Source: Streptomyces sp. 2114.4 (lineage in GTDB: Bacteria > Actinomycetota > Actinomycetes > Streptomycetales > Streptomycetaceae). From it: a stretch of DNA of 64,000 nucleotides. Below the pieces are notes generated by a model, which was given only the letters and a program-made list of their open reading frames with translations, ran no database searches and was not told the DNA's origin. The stretch is taken from positions 1,984,001 to 2,048,000 of the forward strand of contig NZ_FYEY01000001.1 in the NCBI RefSeq assembly GCF_900187385.1. Reading direction: 5' to 3'. The position numbers and the translations under genes are program-made. Shown here one piece after another: positions 36,372 through 45,072 of the stretch. The stretch's first letter is position 1, and each line of letters begins with the position of its first letter.

Positions 36372-36526
36372 GCGCCGGCCCGTCGGCCACAGCCGCCCGT
36401 CCGGCGCCGTCACCGCCCGGCCCGGCGCCCGTCCCCGCCCGGCGGGCGGCTCCCCCGGAGCCACCCGCCTGGGGGCCGCCTCACCGCGCCGCGCACCGAT
36501 CCGCGGGGACCGGCACAATCGCCCCC

Positions 36527-37141
36527 ATGGACAGCTCCAATACACGCCGCGACGCCACCCGGCGCAAGCTCTTCGATGCCGCGGTCACGCTCATCGCCGA
36601 ACAGGGCTTCTCGTCCACCACGGTGGACGAGATCGCCGAGCGGGCGGGTGTCGCGAAGGGCACGGTCTACTACAACTTCGCGAGCAAGAACGTGCTCTTC
36701 GAAGAGCTGCTGGTGCACGGCATCGACATGCTGACGACCTCCCTGCAGGCGGCCGCCGAGGAGGTCACCGGCCGGGGCGGCAGCCGGATCGACGCGCTGG
36801 ACGCGATGATCCGGGCCGGGCTGGACTTCATCTCCCGCTACCCGGCCCTCACCCAGCTCTACGTGGCCGAGCTGTGGCGCACCAACCGGGCCTGGCAGTC
36901 GACGCTGATGGGGGTGCGCGAGCGGGCCATCACCGTGGTGGAGGACGTGCTGCGCGAGGCGGTCGCGGGCGGGGAGCTGAGCGAGGAGATCGACATCCCG
37001 CTGACCGCGTCGGCGCTGTTCGGAATGGTGCTGGTGGCCGCCCTGGACTGGCAGTCCTACCAGCCGGACCGGTCGATCGACGAGGTGCACGCGGCGCTGT
37101 CGCGACTGCTCCAGGGGCGGGTCAGCGGCCCTCCCTCGTAG
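36527..37141 (+). CDS. TetR-family transcriptional regulator
   Basis: A 204-residue repressor-type protein. The N-terminal HTH has AVTLIAEQGFSSTTVDEIAERAGVAKGTVYYNFASK (about residues 19-53), and the C-terminal ligand domain ends QSYQPDRSIDEVHAALSRLL. It lies 155 bp downstream of the YhgE/Pip gene on the same strand and probably controls the cluster through the palindrome at 33352-33375; no copy of that palindrome occurs before its own gene. There is no clear ribosome-binding site, and CACAAT just upstream of the ATG suggests a leaderless start. Confidence 0.92.
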   Translation: MDSSNTRRDATRRKLFDAAVTLIAEQGFSSTTVDEIAERAGVAKGTVYYNFASKNVLFEELLVHGIDMLTTSLQAAAEEVTGRGGSRIDALDAMIRAGLDFISRYPALTQLYVAELWRTNRAWQSTLMGVRERAITVVEDVLREAVAGGELSEEIDIPLTASALFGMVLVAALDWQSYQPDRSIDEVHAALSRLLQGRVSGPPS

Positions 37142-37236
37142 CCCGGGGCGGGTCTCCCGGAAGAGGCAGCGGATGCGCGCCGCAGTGGTCGGGTACGGCG
37201 CGCACCGCCTTTCCCCCGGGGCCCGCACAAAAGAGT

Positions 37237-37286
37237 GCGCTGCCCTGGCGCGGATCGTTCCCCCATCGATCCGACCAGGACAGCGC
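37237..37286 (+). terminator. nested hairpin downstream of the TetR gene
   Basis: GCGCTGCCCTGG (37237-37248) pairs with CCAGGACAGCGC (37275-37286) with one mismatch, and GGATCG (37252-37257) pairs with CGATCC (37267-37272) inside it. It lies 96 bp after the tetR stop and is followed by imperfect TCCCCCGTAC tandem units to about 37340. The rest of the 37142-37554 gap shows no gene. Confidence 0.65.
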
Positions 37287-37554
37287 TTCCCCCGTACTCC
37301 CCCGTACTCCCCCCGTGTTCCCCCGTGCTTCCCCCGTCACGTCCGGGAGCCGCGCCGCTCCGCCGCCCCGTGTCGGCGGTGCGGCGCCGCTTCCCTTCCG
37401 TGGTCCCCACTCTTCCTTCCGGGCGGGTACCGGCCCATCCGCGTACCTACTCATCTCGGCGACTGAGTACGGATACTCAACCCTGAGCACCGGCCCCCAG
37501 CCGGAGCCTGCGTTCCTGCGCACCGGCCACCGGCCGGGGCCTACGCTTTCCCGC

Positions 37555-38175
37555 GTGTCCGTACTTCCCTTGGTGTTCACCAGTGGCTGGGCGAGCGGGA
37601 TCAACGCCTACGCCGTCGTCCTGCTCTTCGGCGTGCTCGGCGCGACCGGCGTCACCGACGAGGTGCCCGCGGCGCTGCAGCGCCCCGATGTGCTGATCGT
37701 GGCCGGGGTGCTCTTCCTGTGCGAGGCCGTCGCCGACAAGATCCCGTACGTCGACTCGGTCTGGGACACGGTGCACACGGTGATCCGGCCGGTGGCCGGC
37801 GCCGTCGTGGCGGCGCTGCTGGCCGGTCACAACGGCTCGCTGCCCGAGCTGGCGGCGGGCGCGGTGGGCGGTTCCACGGCGCTGCTGAGCCATCTGGTCA
37901 AGGCCGGCACCCGGATCGCGGTCAACACCTCGCCGGAGCCGGCCAGCAACATCGTGCTGAGCCTCGCCGAGGATCTGGGCGTCGCCGGGATCATCGCCTT
38001 CGCGGTGTTCCATCCGGTGGCCGCGGCGGTCATCGCGGCGGCGCTGCTGGCCGCGGGCATCGCCCTGGTGGTGTTCCTGTGGTCGCGGATCCGCCGGTAC
38101 CTGCGGCGCCGCCGGCAGCGGCGCGAGGAGAAACGGTCGGCCGCGGCGGGCGAGGCACTGCCTCCGGCGTTCTGA
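37555..38175 (+). CDS. DUF4126-family membrane protein
   Basis: A 206-residue protein with about five transmembrane helices, matching the DUF4126 pattern: FTSGWASGINAYAVVLLFG at the N-terminus, DKIPYVDSVWDTVHTVIRPVAGA in the middle and NTSPEPASNIVLSLAEDLGV before the last helices, with a basic tail. The function is unknown. The GTG at 37555 gives MSVLPLVFTSGW; a longer same-frame reading overlaps tetR in the wrong frame. It lies 91 bp upstream of the FAD oxidoreductase gene. Confidence 0.87.
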   Translation: MSVLPLVFTSGWASGINAYAVVLLFGVLGATGVTDEVPAALQRPDVLIVAGVLFLCEAVADKIPYVDSVWDTVHTVIRPVAGAVVAALLAGHNGSLPELAAGAVGGSTALLSHLVKAGTRIAVNTSPEPASNIVLSLAEDLGVAGIIAFAVFHPVAAAVIAAALLAAGIALVVFLWSRIRRYLRRRRQRREEKRSAAAGEALPPAF

Positions 38176-38266
38176 CGGCCTGCCGTCCCGGCGGCGGCAC
38201 GGCCGCTGCCGGGCCGGGGCCCCGGCCGTGCGGGCGTTGTCAGTGGGTCCGGATAAAGTCGCAGGC

Positions 38267-39784
38267 ATGGCACGGATTGCGGTGATCGGCGCCGGGATGG
38301 GCGCGATGGCAGCCGCTGCCCGGCTGGCCGTCGCGGGCCACCGGGTGGCGGTGTTCGAGCGCGGCGCGACCCATGGCGGCGCGCTGCAACGGCGGGAGCG
38401 GGACGGCTTCGCCTTCGATACGGGCCCCGGTCTGCTGCATCTGCCGGCCGTCTACCGCGATCTGTTCCTCAAGACCGGCCGCGAGCCGCTGGAGAGCTGC
38501 GTCGAGCTGTCCCAGGTCGACCCCGCGAGCCGGCATGTCTTCGCCGACAAAACGGCCGTCTCGCTGCCGAACGCCTCCCGGGCCGGGGTGCTGGCGGCTC
38601 TCGACGAGGCGCTGGGCACGGGCCGCGGTGCACGCTGGAGCGACCTGATGGGCCGCGCCCGCGAGGCCTGGGACGCCACCCGCCGCCCGCTCCTGGAGGA
38701 GCCGCTGTGGCAGGACTGGCAGGTGCTGGGGCGCGATCCGTATCCGGCGGTGCGCAGGCGCGGGCTGTTCGGCCGGGGCAAGGGCCCCACCACCGCCACG
38801 CTCGCCGAGGTGGCCCGCCGCGAGCTGGCCGACCCCCGGCTGACCGCGCTGCTGGAGAGCCATGCGCTGGCGTACGGCTTCGATCCGCGCAGCGCCCCGG
38901 CGAGCGCCGTGGTGCTGCCGTACATGGAGCAGACCTTCGGCAGCTGGTATCCGCGCGGCGGTATGCGGGCGCTGGCCGAGGCGCTGTACGAGCGGTGCCT
39001 GGCACGCAAGGTGGAGTTCGGCTTCGGCACGGCGGTGACCGCGATCGTGGAGAAGGACGGCCGGGCGGCGGGCGTGGAGCTGGCCGACGGCCGGGTGGAG
39101 GAGGCCGAATTCGTTGTCGCGGGCATCGATCCGGTGCGGCTGGTGGAGCTCTGCGGGGGCAGGGAGCCGTGGGCCGCCGACGAGGTGCGTCCCGCCCTGG
39201 GCCCGGAGGGCGGGGCCACCGGACGGCTCACGGTCTGTCTGGCCCTGCGCGGTGCGCGCCCCGCGGATGCCGTGCACCGCACGGTGGTCCATGCCCCGGA
39301 CCGCGAGGCCGAGTTGGCGGGCGTGTTCGGCGACGGCTCCGGGCCGCGGACCCCGTGCGCCCGGCCCACGGTGACGGTGCTGCGCCCGGACGATCCGGCG
39401 ACCCGGCCGGACGAGGCCCATGAGGCGGTGACCCTGACCGCGACGGTGGCCGCGCCCGGCCCGGTCGCCTGGTCGGGCGGGGAGGCCGCCAAGGCCTGCG
39501 CGGAGCGGATGACCGAGAGCGCCGAGGCCGCCGTTCCCGGGCTGCGGGAGCGGGTGCTGTGGCGGGAGGTGCTGCCGCCGGCGCCGGACGGACTGGTGCC
39601 GGGACCGGCGCTGGCCGGCCGGGAAGGCCGGTTTCTGCGGCCCGGAAACCGCACCCGGATACCGGGGCTCTACACGGTCGGCGGCTGGTCGCATCCGGGC
39701 GGCGGCCCGGCGCATGCCGGCATGTCCGGCGCGATCGTCGCGGGCCTGATCGTGAACGGCGACGACTGGCACGGCTCCACCTGA
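38267..39784 (+). CDS. CrtI/phytoene desaturase-like FAD-dependent oxidoreductase
   Basis: A 505-residue flavoprotein with the N-terminal FAD dinucleotide motif VIGAGMGAMAAAARLAVAGH and the adjoining VFERG segment. The carotenoid-desaturase-like GGMRALAEALYERC block follows, and the C-terminal FAD segment is GLYTVGGWSHPGGGPAHAGMSG. No phytoene synthase, cyclase or other carotenoid gene is nearby, so the substrate is unknown. The ATG at 38267 has no ribosome-binding site; TAAAGT at 38254-38259 suggests a leaderless transcript. Confidence 0.85.
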   Translation: MARIAVIGAGMGAMAAAARLAVAGHRVAVFERGATHGGALQRRERDGFAFDTGPGLLHLPAVYRDLFLKTGREPLESCVELSQVDPASRHVFADKTAVSLPNASRAGVLAALDEALGTGRGARWSDLMGRAREAWDATRRPLLEEPLWQDWQVLGRDPYPAVRRRGLFGRGKGPTTATLAEVARRELADPRLTALLESHALAYGFDPRSAPASAVVLPYMEQTFGSWYPRGGMRALAEALYERCLARKVEFGFGTAVTAIVEKDGRAAGVELADGRVEEAEFVVAGIDPVRLVELCGGREPWAADEVRPALGPEGGATGRLTVCLALRGARPADAVHRTVVHAPDREAELAGVFGDGSGPRTPCARPTVTVLRPDDPATRPDEAHEAVTLTATVAAPGPVAWSGGEAAKACAERMTESAEAAVPGLRERVLWREVLPPAPDGLVPGPALAGREGRFLRPGNRTRIPGLYTVGGWSHPGGGPAHAGMSGAIVAGLIVNGDDWHGST

Positions 39785-39872
39785 GGGGCGGGGCTGCCTC
39801 GGCGGGCGGGCACCCGGCGGGCCGGGGCCGTCGCGGCGCGCGGCACCGCCGGCCGGGCGTCGGTCCGTCCGC

Positions 39873-41099
39873 TCAGTAGCGGTACTGCTGCCCGTCGTAT
39901 CCCGGCTGCTGGTAGGGCGGGTAGGGCTGCTGCTCGGGCGGGAGTTCGGCGTCGCGCTGCTGGGGGACCCAGACGCCACCGGGCGGGGTCTCGCCGTAGC
40001 CCTGGCCGAGCGGCTGTCCCTGGGCGTCGTACTGCTGCGCCGCGTAGGGAGAGGAGGCGTAGGGGTCCGCCTGCTGGTAGGGGTCGTAGGACCCGGCGTA
40101 CTGCTGACCGCCGAGGTACGGGTCGGTGTAGGCCGCCTGCTGGCCCTGGCCGTCGCCGTAGGCCGCATAGGGGTCGGCGTAGGGGGCCTGGCCGGCTCCG
40201 GTCTGGTCGTAACCGCCGCCGTACGCATAGCCGTTGCCATTGCTGCTGCCGTTGGCGGCAGCGGCGTCGTAGACGTCGTAGCCGCCGTAACCCTGGTAAC
40301 CGGGCTGCTGGCCACGGGCGTCGGGGCTGTAGACGCCGTACTGGCCGGTCTCCTCGGGCATCGGCTGGGGGGCGTAGACGGCGGTGGCGTCGGCCCGCGC
40401 GAAGTCGTCCGGGGCGGCGAACGCCTGGGTGGCGTAGGCGTCTTGATCCTGCTGCTGCCCCTGGTACGGGTCCTGGCCGCGGTAGTCGTCGCCGGGGGTG
40501 TAGCCGTAGAAGCCCTGCCCGACCACGGTCTCCTGCGCGGCGAAGGCCTCCTGCCCCGCGACGAAGGTGTCCTGCGCGGCGAAGCCGTCCTGCCCCGCGG
40601 GGGTACCGGGCCCGCCGTAGGAGCCCTGCCCGGCGACGGTGTCCTGTGCGGCGTAGGGGTCCACCCGCTGGAAGCCGCCGGTGCTCTCGAAGGTGTCCGG
40701 GCCCCCGTCGCCGGACCGTGCGGGCGCCTCGGTGGGCGCCACCGCCTCCAGGCCGGAGACCTCCAGGGTCGGTTCGGCGGGGGGCGGTCCGGACGGGCGG
40801 GCCCGGCGGCGCCGGCCACTGTCGCCGGACGCCCCGGCCGCGGGCTTGCTGCGCAGGGCCCAGCCGGTGGTGAAGCCGCGACGGAAGGAGAGCGTCACAT
40901 TCGTCTGCCCGATGGCGAAGGCGACAAGTCCCAGCCCGATCACGAGTATTGACGGGAGGATGACCCCGACGACCACACCGATGAAGCCGGCGAAGGCCAG
41001 CAGCCGCCAGCGCAGCCGCGCCTTGTTCTGGAGCAGGACCTCACCCAACAGCCACAGCGCCACCAGGCCGAACGCGATGTAGAGGACCGCCCAGCCCAT
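39873..41099 (-). CDS. membrane protein with long Gln/Tyr/Gly/Ala-rich disordered tail
   Basis: A 408-residue protein. The N-terminal 70 residues hold two to three transmembrane helices (VLYIAFGLVALWLLGEVLL; LLAFAGFIGVVVGVILPS; LVIGLGLVAFAIG), followed by a short basic segment. The last 250 or so residues are low complexity, rich in Gln, Tyr, Gly, Ala, Asp and Pro, with irregular DPYxxQ, YGGY and QGQ motifs and ending QQYRY. The tail resembles prion-like or condensate-forming sequence; the function is unknown. It lies 36 bp downstream of metF on the same strand. Confidence 0.85.
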   Translation of the reverse strand: MGWAVLYIAFGLVALWLLGEVLLQNKARLRWRLLAFAGFIGVVVGVILPSILVIGLGLVAFAIGQTNVTLSFRRGFTTGWALRSKPAAGASGDSGRRRRARPSGPPPAEPTLEVSGLEAVAPTEAPARSGDGGPDTFESTGGFQRVDPYAAQDTVAGQGSYGGPGTPAGQDGFAAQDTFVAGQEAFAAQETVVGQGFYGYTPGDDYRGQDPYQGQQQDQDAYATQAFAAPDDFARADATAVYAPQPMPEETGQYGVYSPDARGQQPGYQGYGGYDVYDAAAANGSSNGNGYAYGGGYDQTGAGQAPYADPYAAYGDGQGQQAAYTDPYLGGQQYAGSYDPYQQADPYASSPYAAQQYDAQGQPLGQGYGETPPGGVWVPQQRDAELPPEQQPYPPYQQPGYDGQQYRY

Positions 41100-41135
41100 A
41101 TACGCCCCTCTTCCGCCGCTCGCCGGCCACCGTGA

Positions 41136-42053
41136 TCAGGACTGCTGGTGCAGCCCCAGATTCTCGTAGATTTCCAGGGTCGCCGTGGAGTGGTTCAGGG
41201 TAATGAAGTGCAACCCGGGAACATCCTCGGCCATCAAGCGTGCGCACAGGTCCGTTGCGTACTCGATACCAATGGAGCGTACCGCCGCCGGGTCGTCCTT
41301 GACGGCGAGGATCCGCTCGGCCAGCTCGGGCGGGAAGGCCGCATTGCTGAGCTGAGCGAACCGCTCGATCTGGCGCACGTTCGTGACCGGCATGATCTCC
41401 GGAATGATCGGCGTCGAGCAACCCGCCGCCGCAACGCGGTCCCGCAGCCGGAGGTAGTCCTCGGGGTAGAAGAACATCTGGGTGATGGCGAAGTCCGCAC
41501 CGGCCCGGCACTTGGCGACGAAGTGTGCCACGTCCGTGTCCCAGTCCGTCGAGCGCGGATGCATCTCGGGGAAGGCCGCGACGCCGACGCAGAAGTCGCC
41601 GGACTCCTTGATCAGCCGGACCAGGTCGGCGGCGTAGCCGATGCCGTCGGGGTGCTTGACCCACTCGCCCATCGGGTCACCGGGCGGGTCGCCGCGCAGC
41701 GCGAGCATGTTGCGGATCCCGGCGTCGGCGTACTGGCCGATGATGTTGCGCAGATCGGCCGTGGAGTGGTTGACCGCGGTGAGGTGGGCGACCGGGGTCA
41801 GGGTGGTGTCGGTGGCGATGCGCTCGGTGGCGCGCACCGTGCCGTCACGGGAGGTGCCGCCGGCGCCGTACGTCACGGAGACGAACGTCGGCGAGACGGC
41901 CTCGATGCGGCGAATGGCGTTCCACAGGGTCCGTTCGCCCTTCTCCGTCTTGGGGGCGGCGAACTCGAAAGAATACGACTGCTTGCCGGAAGCAAGCAGG
42001 TCGCGCACCGTGCGTGCGCGATCAGTCCTGGTGGAAGCTGTACCTAGGGCCAT
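41136..42053 (-). CDS. metF: methylenetetrahydrofolate reductase
   Basis: Flavoenzyme reducing 5,10-methylene-THF to 5-methyl-THF for methionine synthesis. The 305-residue product has [12 protein letters not shown] at the N-terminus (the Glu of SFEF acts in catalysis), [28 protein letters not shown] and [14 protein letters not shown]. Just upstream, GGTTAACCTGCCGGTATGG has TAACCT 7 nt before the ATG and no ribosome-binding site, which suggests leaderless transcription. A 19-bp palindrome lies 70 bp upstream of the start. Confidence 0.97.
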   Translation of the reverse strand: MALGTASTRTDRARTVRDLLASGKQSYSFEFAAPKTEKGERTLWNAIRRIEAVSPTFVSVTYGAGGTSRDGTVRATERIATDTTLTPVAHLTAVNHSTADLRNIIGQYADAGIRNMLALRGDPPGDPMGEWVKHPDGIGYAADLVRLIKESGDFCVGVAAFPEMHPRSTDWDTDVAHFVAKCRAGADFAITQMFFYPEDYLRLRDRVAAAGCSTPIIPEIMPVTNVRQIERFAQLSNAAFPPELAERILAVKDDPAAVRSIGIEYATDLCARLMAEDVPGLHFITLNHSTATLEIYENLGLHQQS

Positions 42054-42122
42054 ACCGGCAGGTTAACCACCGGCCGGGCCCACACCAACCGCGTCGGGCG
42101 TAATGCCTGGTTGGCCGGGTTG

Positions 42123-42141
42123 ATGTCCACTGGGTGGACAT
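42123..42141. promoter_or_regulatory. perfect 8-bp inverted repeat between thiE and metF
   Basis: ATGTCCAC (42123-42130) and GTGGACAT (42134-42141) pair perfectly around a 3-bp centre, 70 bp upstream of the metF start and 79 bp beyond the thiE stop. The position and symmetry fit an operator or activator site for metF. I cannot name the regulator. Confidence 0.55.
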
Positions 42142-42219
42142 TTTCCGGTCGCCCGGAGGTCAGGAAACCGCCCGGCTCCCGACACCGCGCACAGCGACGC
42201 CGGTCACCCGGTCACCCGG

Positions 42220-42954
42220 TCACCCGCCACTCGCGCACCCGGCCTCGCGGACCGGACGCGACGGCGCCAAGGCATGCGGGGCGTCCAGGGCATCCGGGGC
42301 ATCCGGGGCGTCCCAGGTCCGGATGCGCCGGGCCAGCGCGGCGGCCGCCGCTCCCGGATCGTCCGCCTCCGTGAGGGCGCGGACCACCACGATCCGGCGG
42401 GCGCCCGCCTGCAACACCTCGTCCAGATTCCGGGCGTCGATCCCGCCGATCGCGAACCAGGGGCGCTCGGGGGCGCGGGCCGCGGCGTAACGGACCAGGT
42501 CGAGGCCGGGGGCGTGACGGCCGGGCTTGGTGGGGGTCGGCCAGCACGGGCCCGTGCAGAAGTAGTCCACACCGGGTTCGGTGAGCGCGGCGTCCACCTC
42601 GGCCTCGGCGTGCGTGGAGCGGCCTATGAGGACGTCCGGGCCCAGCAGGGCGCGGGCGGCCGGGACCGGCAGATCGCCCTGCCCGAGATGCAGGACCTCG
42701 CTGCCCGCCGCATGGGCGACATCGGCGCGGTCGTTGACCGCGAGCAGCTTGCCGTGCCGCCGGCAGGCGTCCGCGAAGACCTCCAGCTGCCGCAGCTCCT
42801 CGCCGGCCTCCATGCCCTTGTCCCGCAGCTGGACGATGTCCACACCCGAGGAGAGCACCGCGTCCAGGAACTGCGGGAGATCGCCCTGGCGCCGGCGGGC
42901 GTCCGTGCAGAGATAGAGCCGGGCATCGGACAGAGCCGGGCGTGCGGTGGTCAT
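42220..42954 (-). CDS. thiE: thiamine-phosphate synthase ThiE
   Basis: Joins HMP-pyrophosphate and thiazole phosphate to give thiamine monophosphate. The 244-residue TIM-barrel protein has [71 protein letters not shown] and a C-terminal IGGIDARNL. The extra tail [15 protein letters not shown] is encoded by a 9-bp GGGGCATCC-type tandem (about 42280-42310). It lies near but opposite to the thiO-S-G operon; no TPP riboswitch is visible in its own leader. Confidence 0.95.
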   Translation of the reverse strand: MTTARPALSDARLYLCTDARRRQGDLPQFLDAVLSSGVDIVQLRDKGMEAGEELRQLEVFADACRRHGKLLAVNDRADVAHAAGSEVLHLGQGDLPVPAARALLGPDVLIGRSTHAEAEVDAALTEPGVDYFCTGPCWPTPTKPGRHAPGLDLVRYAAARAPERPWFAIGGIDARNLDEVLQAGARRIVVVRALTEADDPGAAAAALARRIRTWDAPDAPDALDAPHALAPSRPVREAGCASGG

Positions 42955-43072
42955 CGGGCGGCTTCCCCCCAGGTCGGGGGCGTACGGTCCGGGCCTTCCG
43001 GTCCGTACGCCCCGCGGGTGCGGTTACGGGTGCTGGCGCGGCTGCCGGCGCAGTGCGGGCCGCGTCATGGCG

Positions 43073-43438
43073 TCAGACGGCGAGCGCCTGGGCCCGGCGC
43101 TTCACCTCCGTACCGCGATTCTCGCGCAGCGCCTGGGCGGGCGTGCCGGGCAGGGTCTCATCCGGGGTGAACAGCCACTCCAGCATCTCCTCGTCGGTGA
43201 AACCGTCGTCCTTGAGGAGGGTGAGGGTGCCGACGAGGCCCTTGACCACCTTGTCGTCCTTGATGAAATCGGCGGGCACGTGCAGCGCCCGGTTCTCGCC
43301 GCGGCGCACCGCGATCAGCTGGCCCTCCTTGACCAGCTGCCGGACCCGCGTCACCTCGACGCCGAGCTGTTCGGCGATGTCGGGGAGGGTGAGCCAGGCG
43401 GGGACGAGTCCATCGATGTTTGCGTCAATCTCGGTCAC
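43073..43438 (-). CDS. Rv2175c-like HTH DNA-binding protein
   Basis: A 121-residue protein with an N-terminal helix-turn-helix (LTLPDIAEQLGVEVTRVRQLVKEGQL) and a C-terminal helical domain (DDGFTDEEMLEWLFTPDETLPG), the layout of Mycobacterium tuberculosis Rv2175c. Rv2175c is a DNA-binding substrate of the Ser/Thr kinase PknL encoded next to it; here a PASTA kinase lies about 4 kb away across the thi operon. I chose the GTG at 43438 (MTEIDANIDG). A stretch of 118 bp separates it from thiE. Confidence 0.9.
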   Translation of the reverse strand: MTEIDANIDGLVPAWLTLPDIAEQLGVEVTRVRQLVKEGQLIAVRRGENRALHVPADFIKDDKVVKGLVGTLTLLKDDGFTDEEMLEWLFTPDETLPGTPAQALRENRGTEVKRRAQALAV

Positions 43439-43565
43439 AGGACAAGCCTGCCACCTCCCACTGACAGCCGGTAGCCGGGCATCGCCATCAGAGGCCCGCT
43501 GCACACCGGAGGGTGACGGCCGGCGCCCGGCCGGCCACCGTCGGTCACCGCGCTCCGGCGCCCGG

Positions 43566-44807
43566 CTACAGCGCCGCGGCCTTCAGCGGCACCGACGCAT
43601 TCGCGGCCCGCTCCCGGTCCAGGGCGACGCCCCGCTCGATCAGCTTGCGCCCCTGTGCGAGGTCCCGGGGCCGCCCGACGGCCAGCAGCGCGACGAGCCG
43701 TCCGTCCCGCAGCCAGATCACCGACCAGGCGGCCCCGGCCGGGTCACCGCGCCAGACCAGCTCGTCGGCGTCCCCGTGGTGCCCCACGTACTGCACGAAC
43801 CGGCCGAACTGCTCCGACCAGAAGTACGGGACGGGGTCGTAGACCACCCCTTCCGCTTCGCCGCGGGCGATGTTCTCGGCGACCGTGCGCGGGCCCTGGA
43901 GGGCGTTGTCCCAGTGGTGGATCAGCAGGCGGGCGCCGTAGCGGGCCGACGGGAAGGAGGCGCAGTCACCGACCGCGTAGACATCGGGCACGGAGGTGCG
44001 CAGCTGCTCGTCGGCCAGTACGGAGCCGTCCCGCGGCGAGAGCTCGACGCCCGAGCCGGCCAGCCAGCCGGTCGCGGGGCGGGCGCCGATCCCGATGACC
44101 ACCGCGTCCGCGGGCAGCACCGTGCCGTCGTCGAGGGTGACCGCGCCCGCCGTGACGGAGGCGACGTGGGCCCCGGTGCGCAGCTCGGCGCCCGCGGCCG
44201 CGTACCAGCCGGTCATATGGGCGGCGACCTCGGCGGGCAGCGCACCGGCCAGCGGGCGGTCGGCGGCCTCGACGACGGTGACCGCGCAGCCCGCCTCGCG
44301 CGCCGCGGTCGCGAACTCGGCGCCGATCCAGCCGGCCCCGACGACCACGATCTCGTGCTGGGCGGCGAGCACCGGCCGCAGCCGCTCGGCGTCGTCCAGG
44401 GTGCGCAGCAGATGGACGCCGGGCAGTCCCTCGCTGCCGGGCAGCACGACCGGTTCGGCGCCGGTCGCCAGGACCGCGTAGTCGTAGGGGACCGGGCCCT
44501 CGGCCGTCTCGATCACACGGGAGTCCGGCACCAGCCCGGTGACCGGGCGGCTGAGGTGGAGGGTGATGCCGAGCGCTGCGAAGTCGACGTCGAAGGCGGA
44601 GCCCTCGGCTTTGCCCAGGAGTACCGCCTTGGACAGCGGCGGACGGTCGTAGGGCCGGTGGGGCTCGTCGCCGAGGAGCGTGATCGCGCCGGGCCAGCCG
44701 TGTTCGCGCAGGGCGACCGCGGTCTGCACACCCGCGATTCCGGCGCCGGCGATCACGACGTGCGGCGTGCGGTCAGGGGCCTGGGAGGACTTGCTCTGCT
44801 CGCTCAC
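43566..44807 (-). CDS. ferredoxin-reductase-like NAD(P)/FAD oxidoreductase
   Basis: A 413-residue pyridine-nucleotide-disulfide family flavoprotein of the ferredoxin/putidaredoxin reductase type. It has the FAD motif VVIAGAGIAGVQTAVALREHG, RPPLSKAVLLG, the NAD(P) motif IVVVGAGWIGAEFATAAREAG, and the second FAD block VYAVGDCASF. The C-terminal reductase domain includes PYFWSEQFGRFVQYVGHHG. No cytochrome P450 or ferredoxin is adjacent, so the partner is unknown. It diverges from the TPP riboswitch and thiO. Confidence 0.9.
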   Translation of the reverse strand: MSEQSKSSQAPDRTPHVVIAGAGIAGVQTAVALREHGWPGAITLLGDEPHRPYDRPPLSKAVLLGKAEGSAFDVDFAALGITLHLSRPVTGLVPDSRVIETAEGPVPYDYAVLATGAEPVVLPGSEGLPGVHLLRTLDDAERLRPVLAAQHEIVVVGAGWIGAEFATAAREAGCAVTVVEAADRPLAGALPAEVAAHMTGWYAAAGAELRTGAHVASVTAGAVTLDDGTVLPADAVVIGIGARPATGWLAGSGVELSPRDGSVLADEQLRTSVPDVYAVGDCASFPSARYGARLLIHHWDNALQGPRTVAENIARGEAEGVVYDPVPYFWSEQFGRFVQYVGHHGDADELVWRGDPAGAAWSVIWLRDGRLVALLAVGRPRDLAQGRKLIERGVALDRERAANASVPLKAAAL

Positions 44808-44970
44808 CCGATCACTCTAGGACGGGGTGTGAGGCGGCTCGCAGCAGCGCGCAAGGAGATCTCTGACACAGCGTCACCGTCCGGGCGGCCCGGGGCGCGG
44901 CCCCCGGGAGGCCGGGGGCGCTGTCTTACCGTGCCTCGCGGCCTCGTATTAGGGTGACGGATACACGCAC

Positions 44971-45058
44971 TCGCGGGAGCCCGGACGCACCGGGCTGAGA
45001 GGGAGGCTGGCCGGCCTCCGACCGTACGAACCTGATCCGGGTCATGCCGGCGAAGGGA
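44971..45058 (+). promoter_or_regulatory. TPP (THI-box) riboswitch
   Basis: Hallmarks of the thiamine pyrophosphate aptamer are in order: CGGGAGCCCGG P2/P1 side, the invariant CTGAGA (44995-45000), a GGAGGCTGGCCGGCCTCC hairpin, and ACCTGATCCGGGTCATGCCGGC with the conserved CTGATC. GGGAGG at its 3' end is the thiO ribosome-binding site, so control is expected to be translational. A -10-like TAGGGT (44950-44955) would start transcription near 44962. Confidence 0.95.
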
Positions 45059-45072
45059 GGGGCTGGACGCCC

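Noticed and set aside
33681..36545. 954-codon minus-strand frame opposite YhgE/Pip
   Set aside because: Shadow produced by the repetitive Gly/Asp/Leu coding sequence of the real gene.
38237..38259. TTGTCA ... TAAAGT as a classical promoter for the FAD oxidoreductase
   Set aside because: Only 11 bp separate the hexamers; the -10 alone may be real but the -35 pairing is not credible.
42942..44957. 671-codon plus-strand frame opposite the flavoprotein and Rv2175c-like gene
   Set aside because: Low-complexity shadow; the minus-strand genes have full families and sensible starts.
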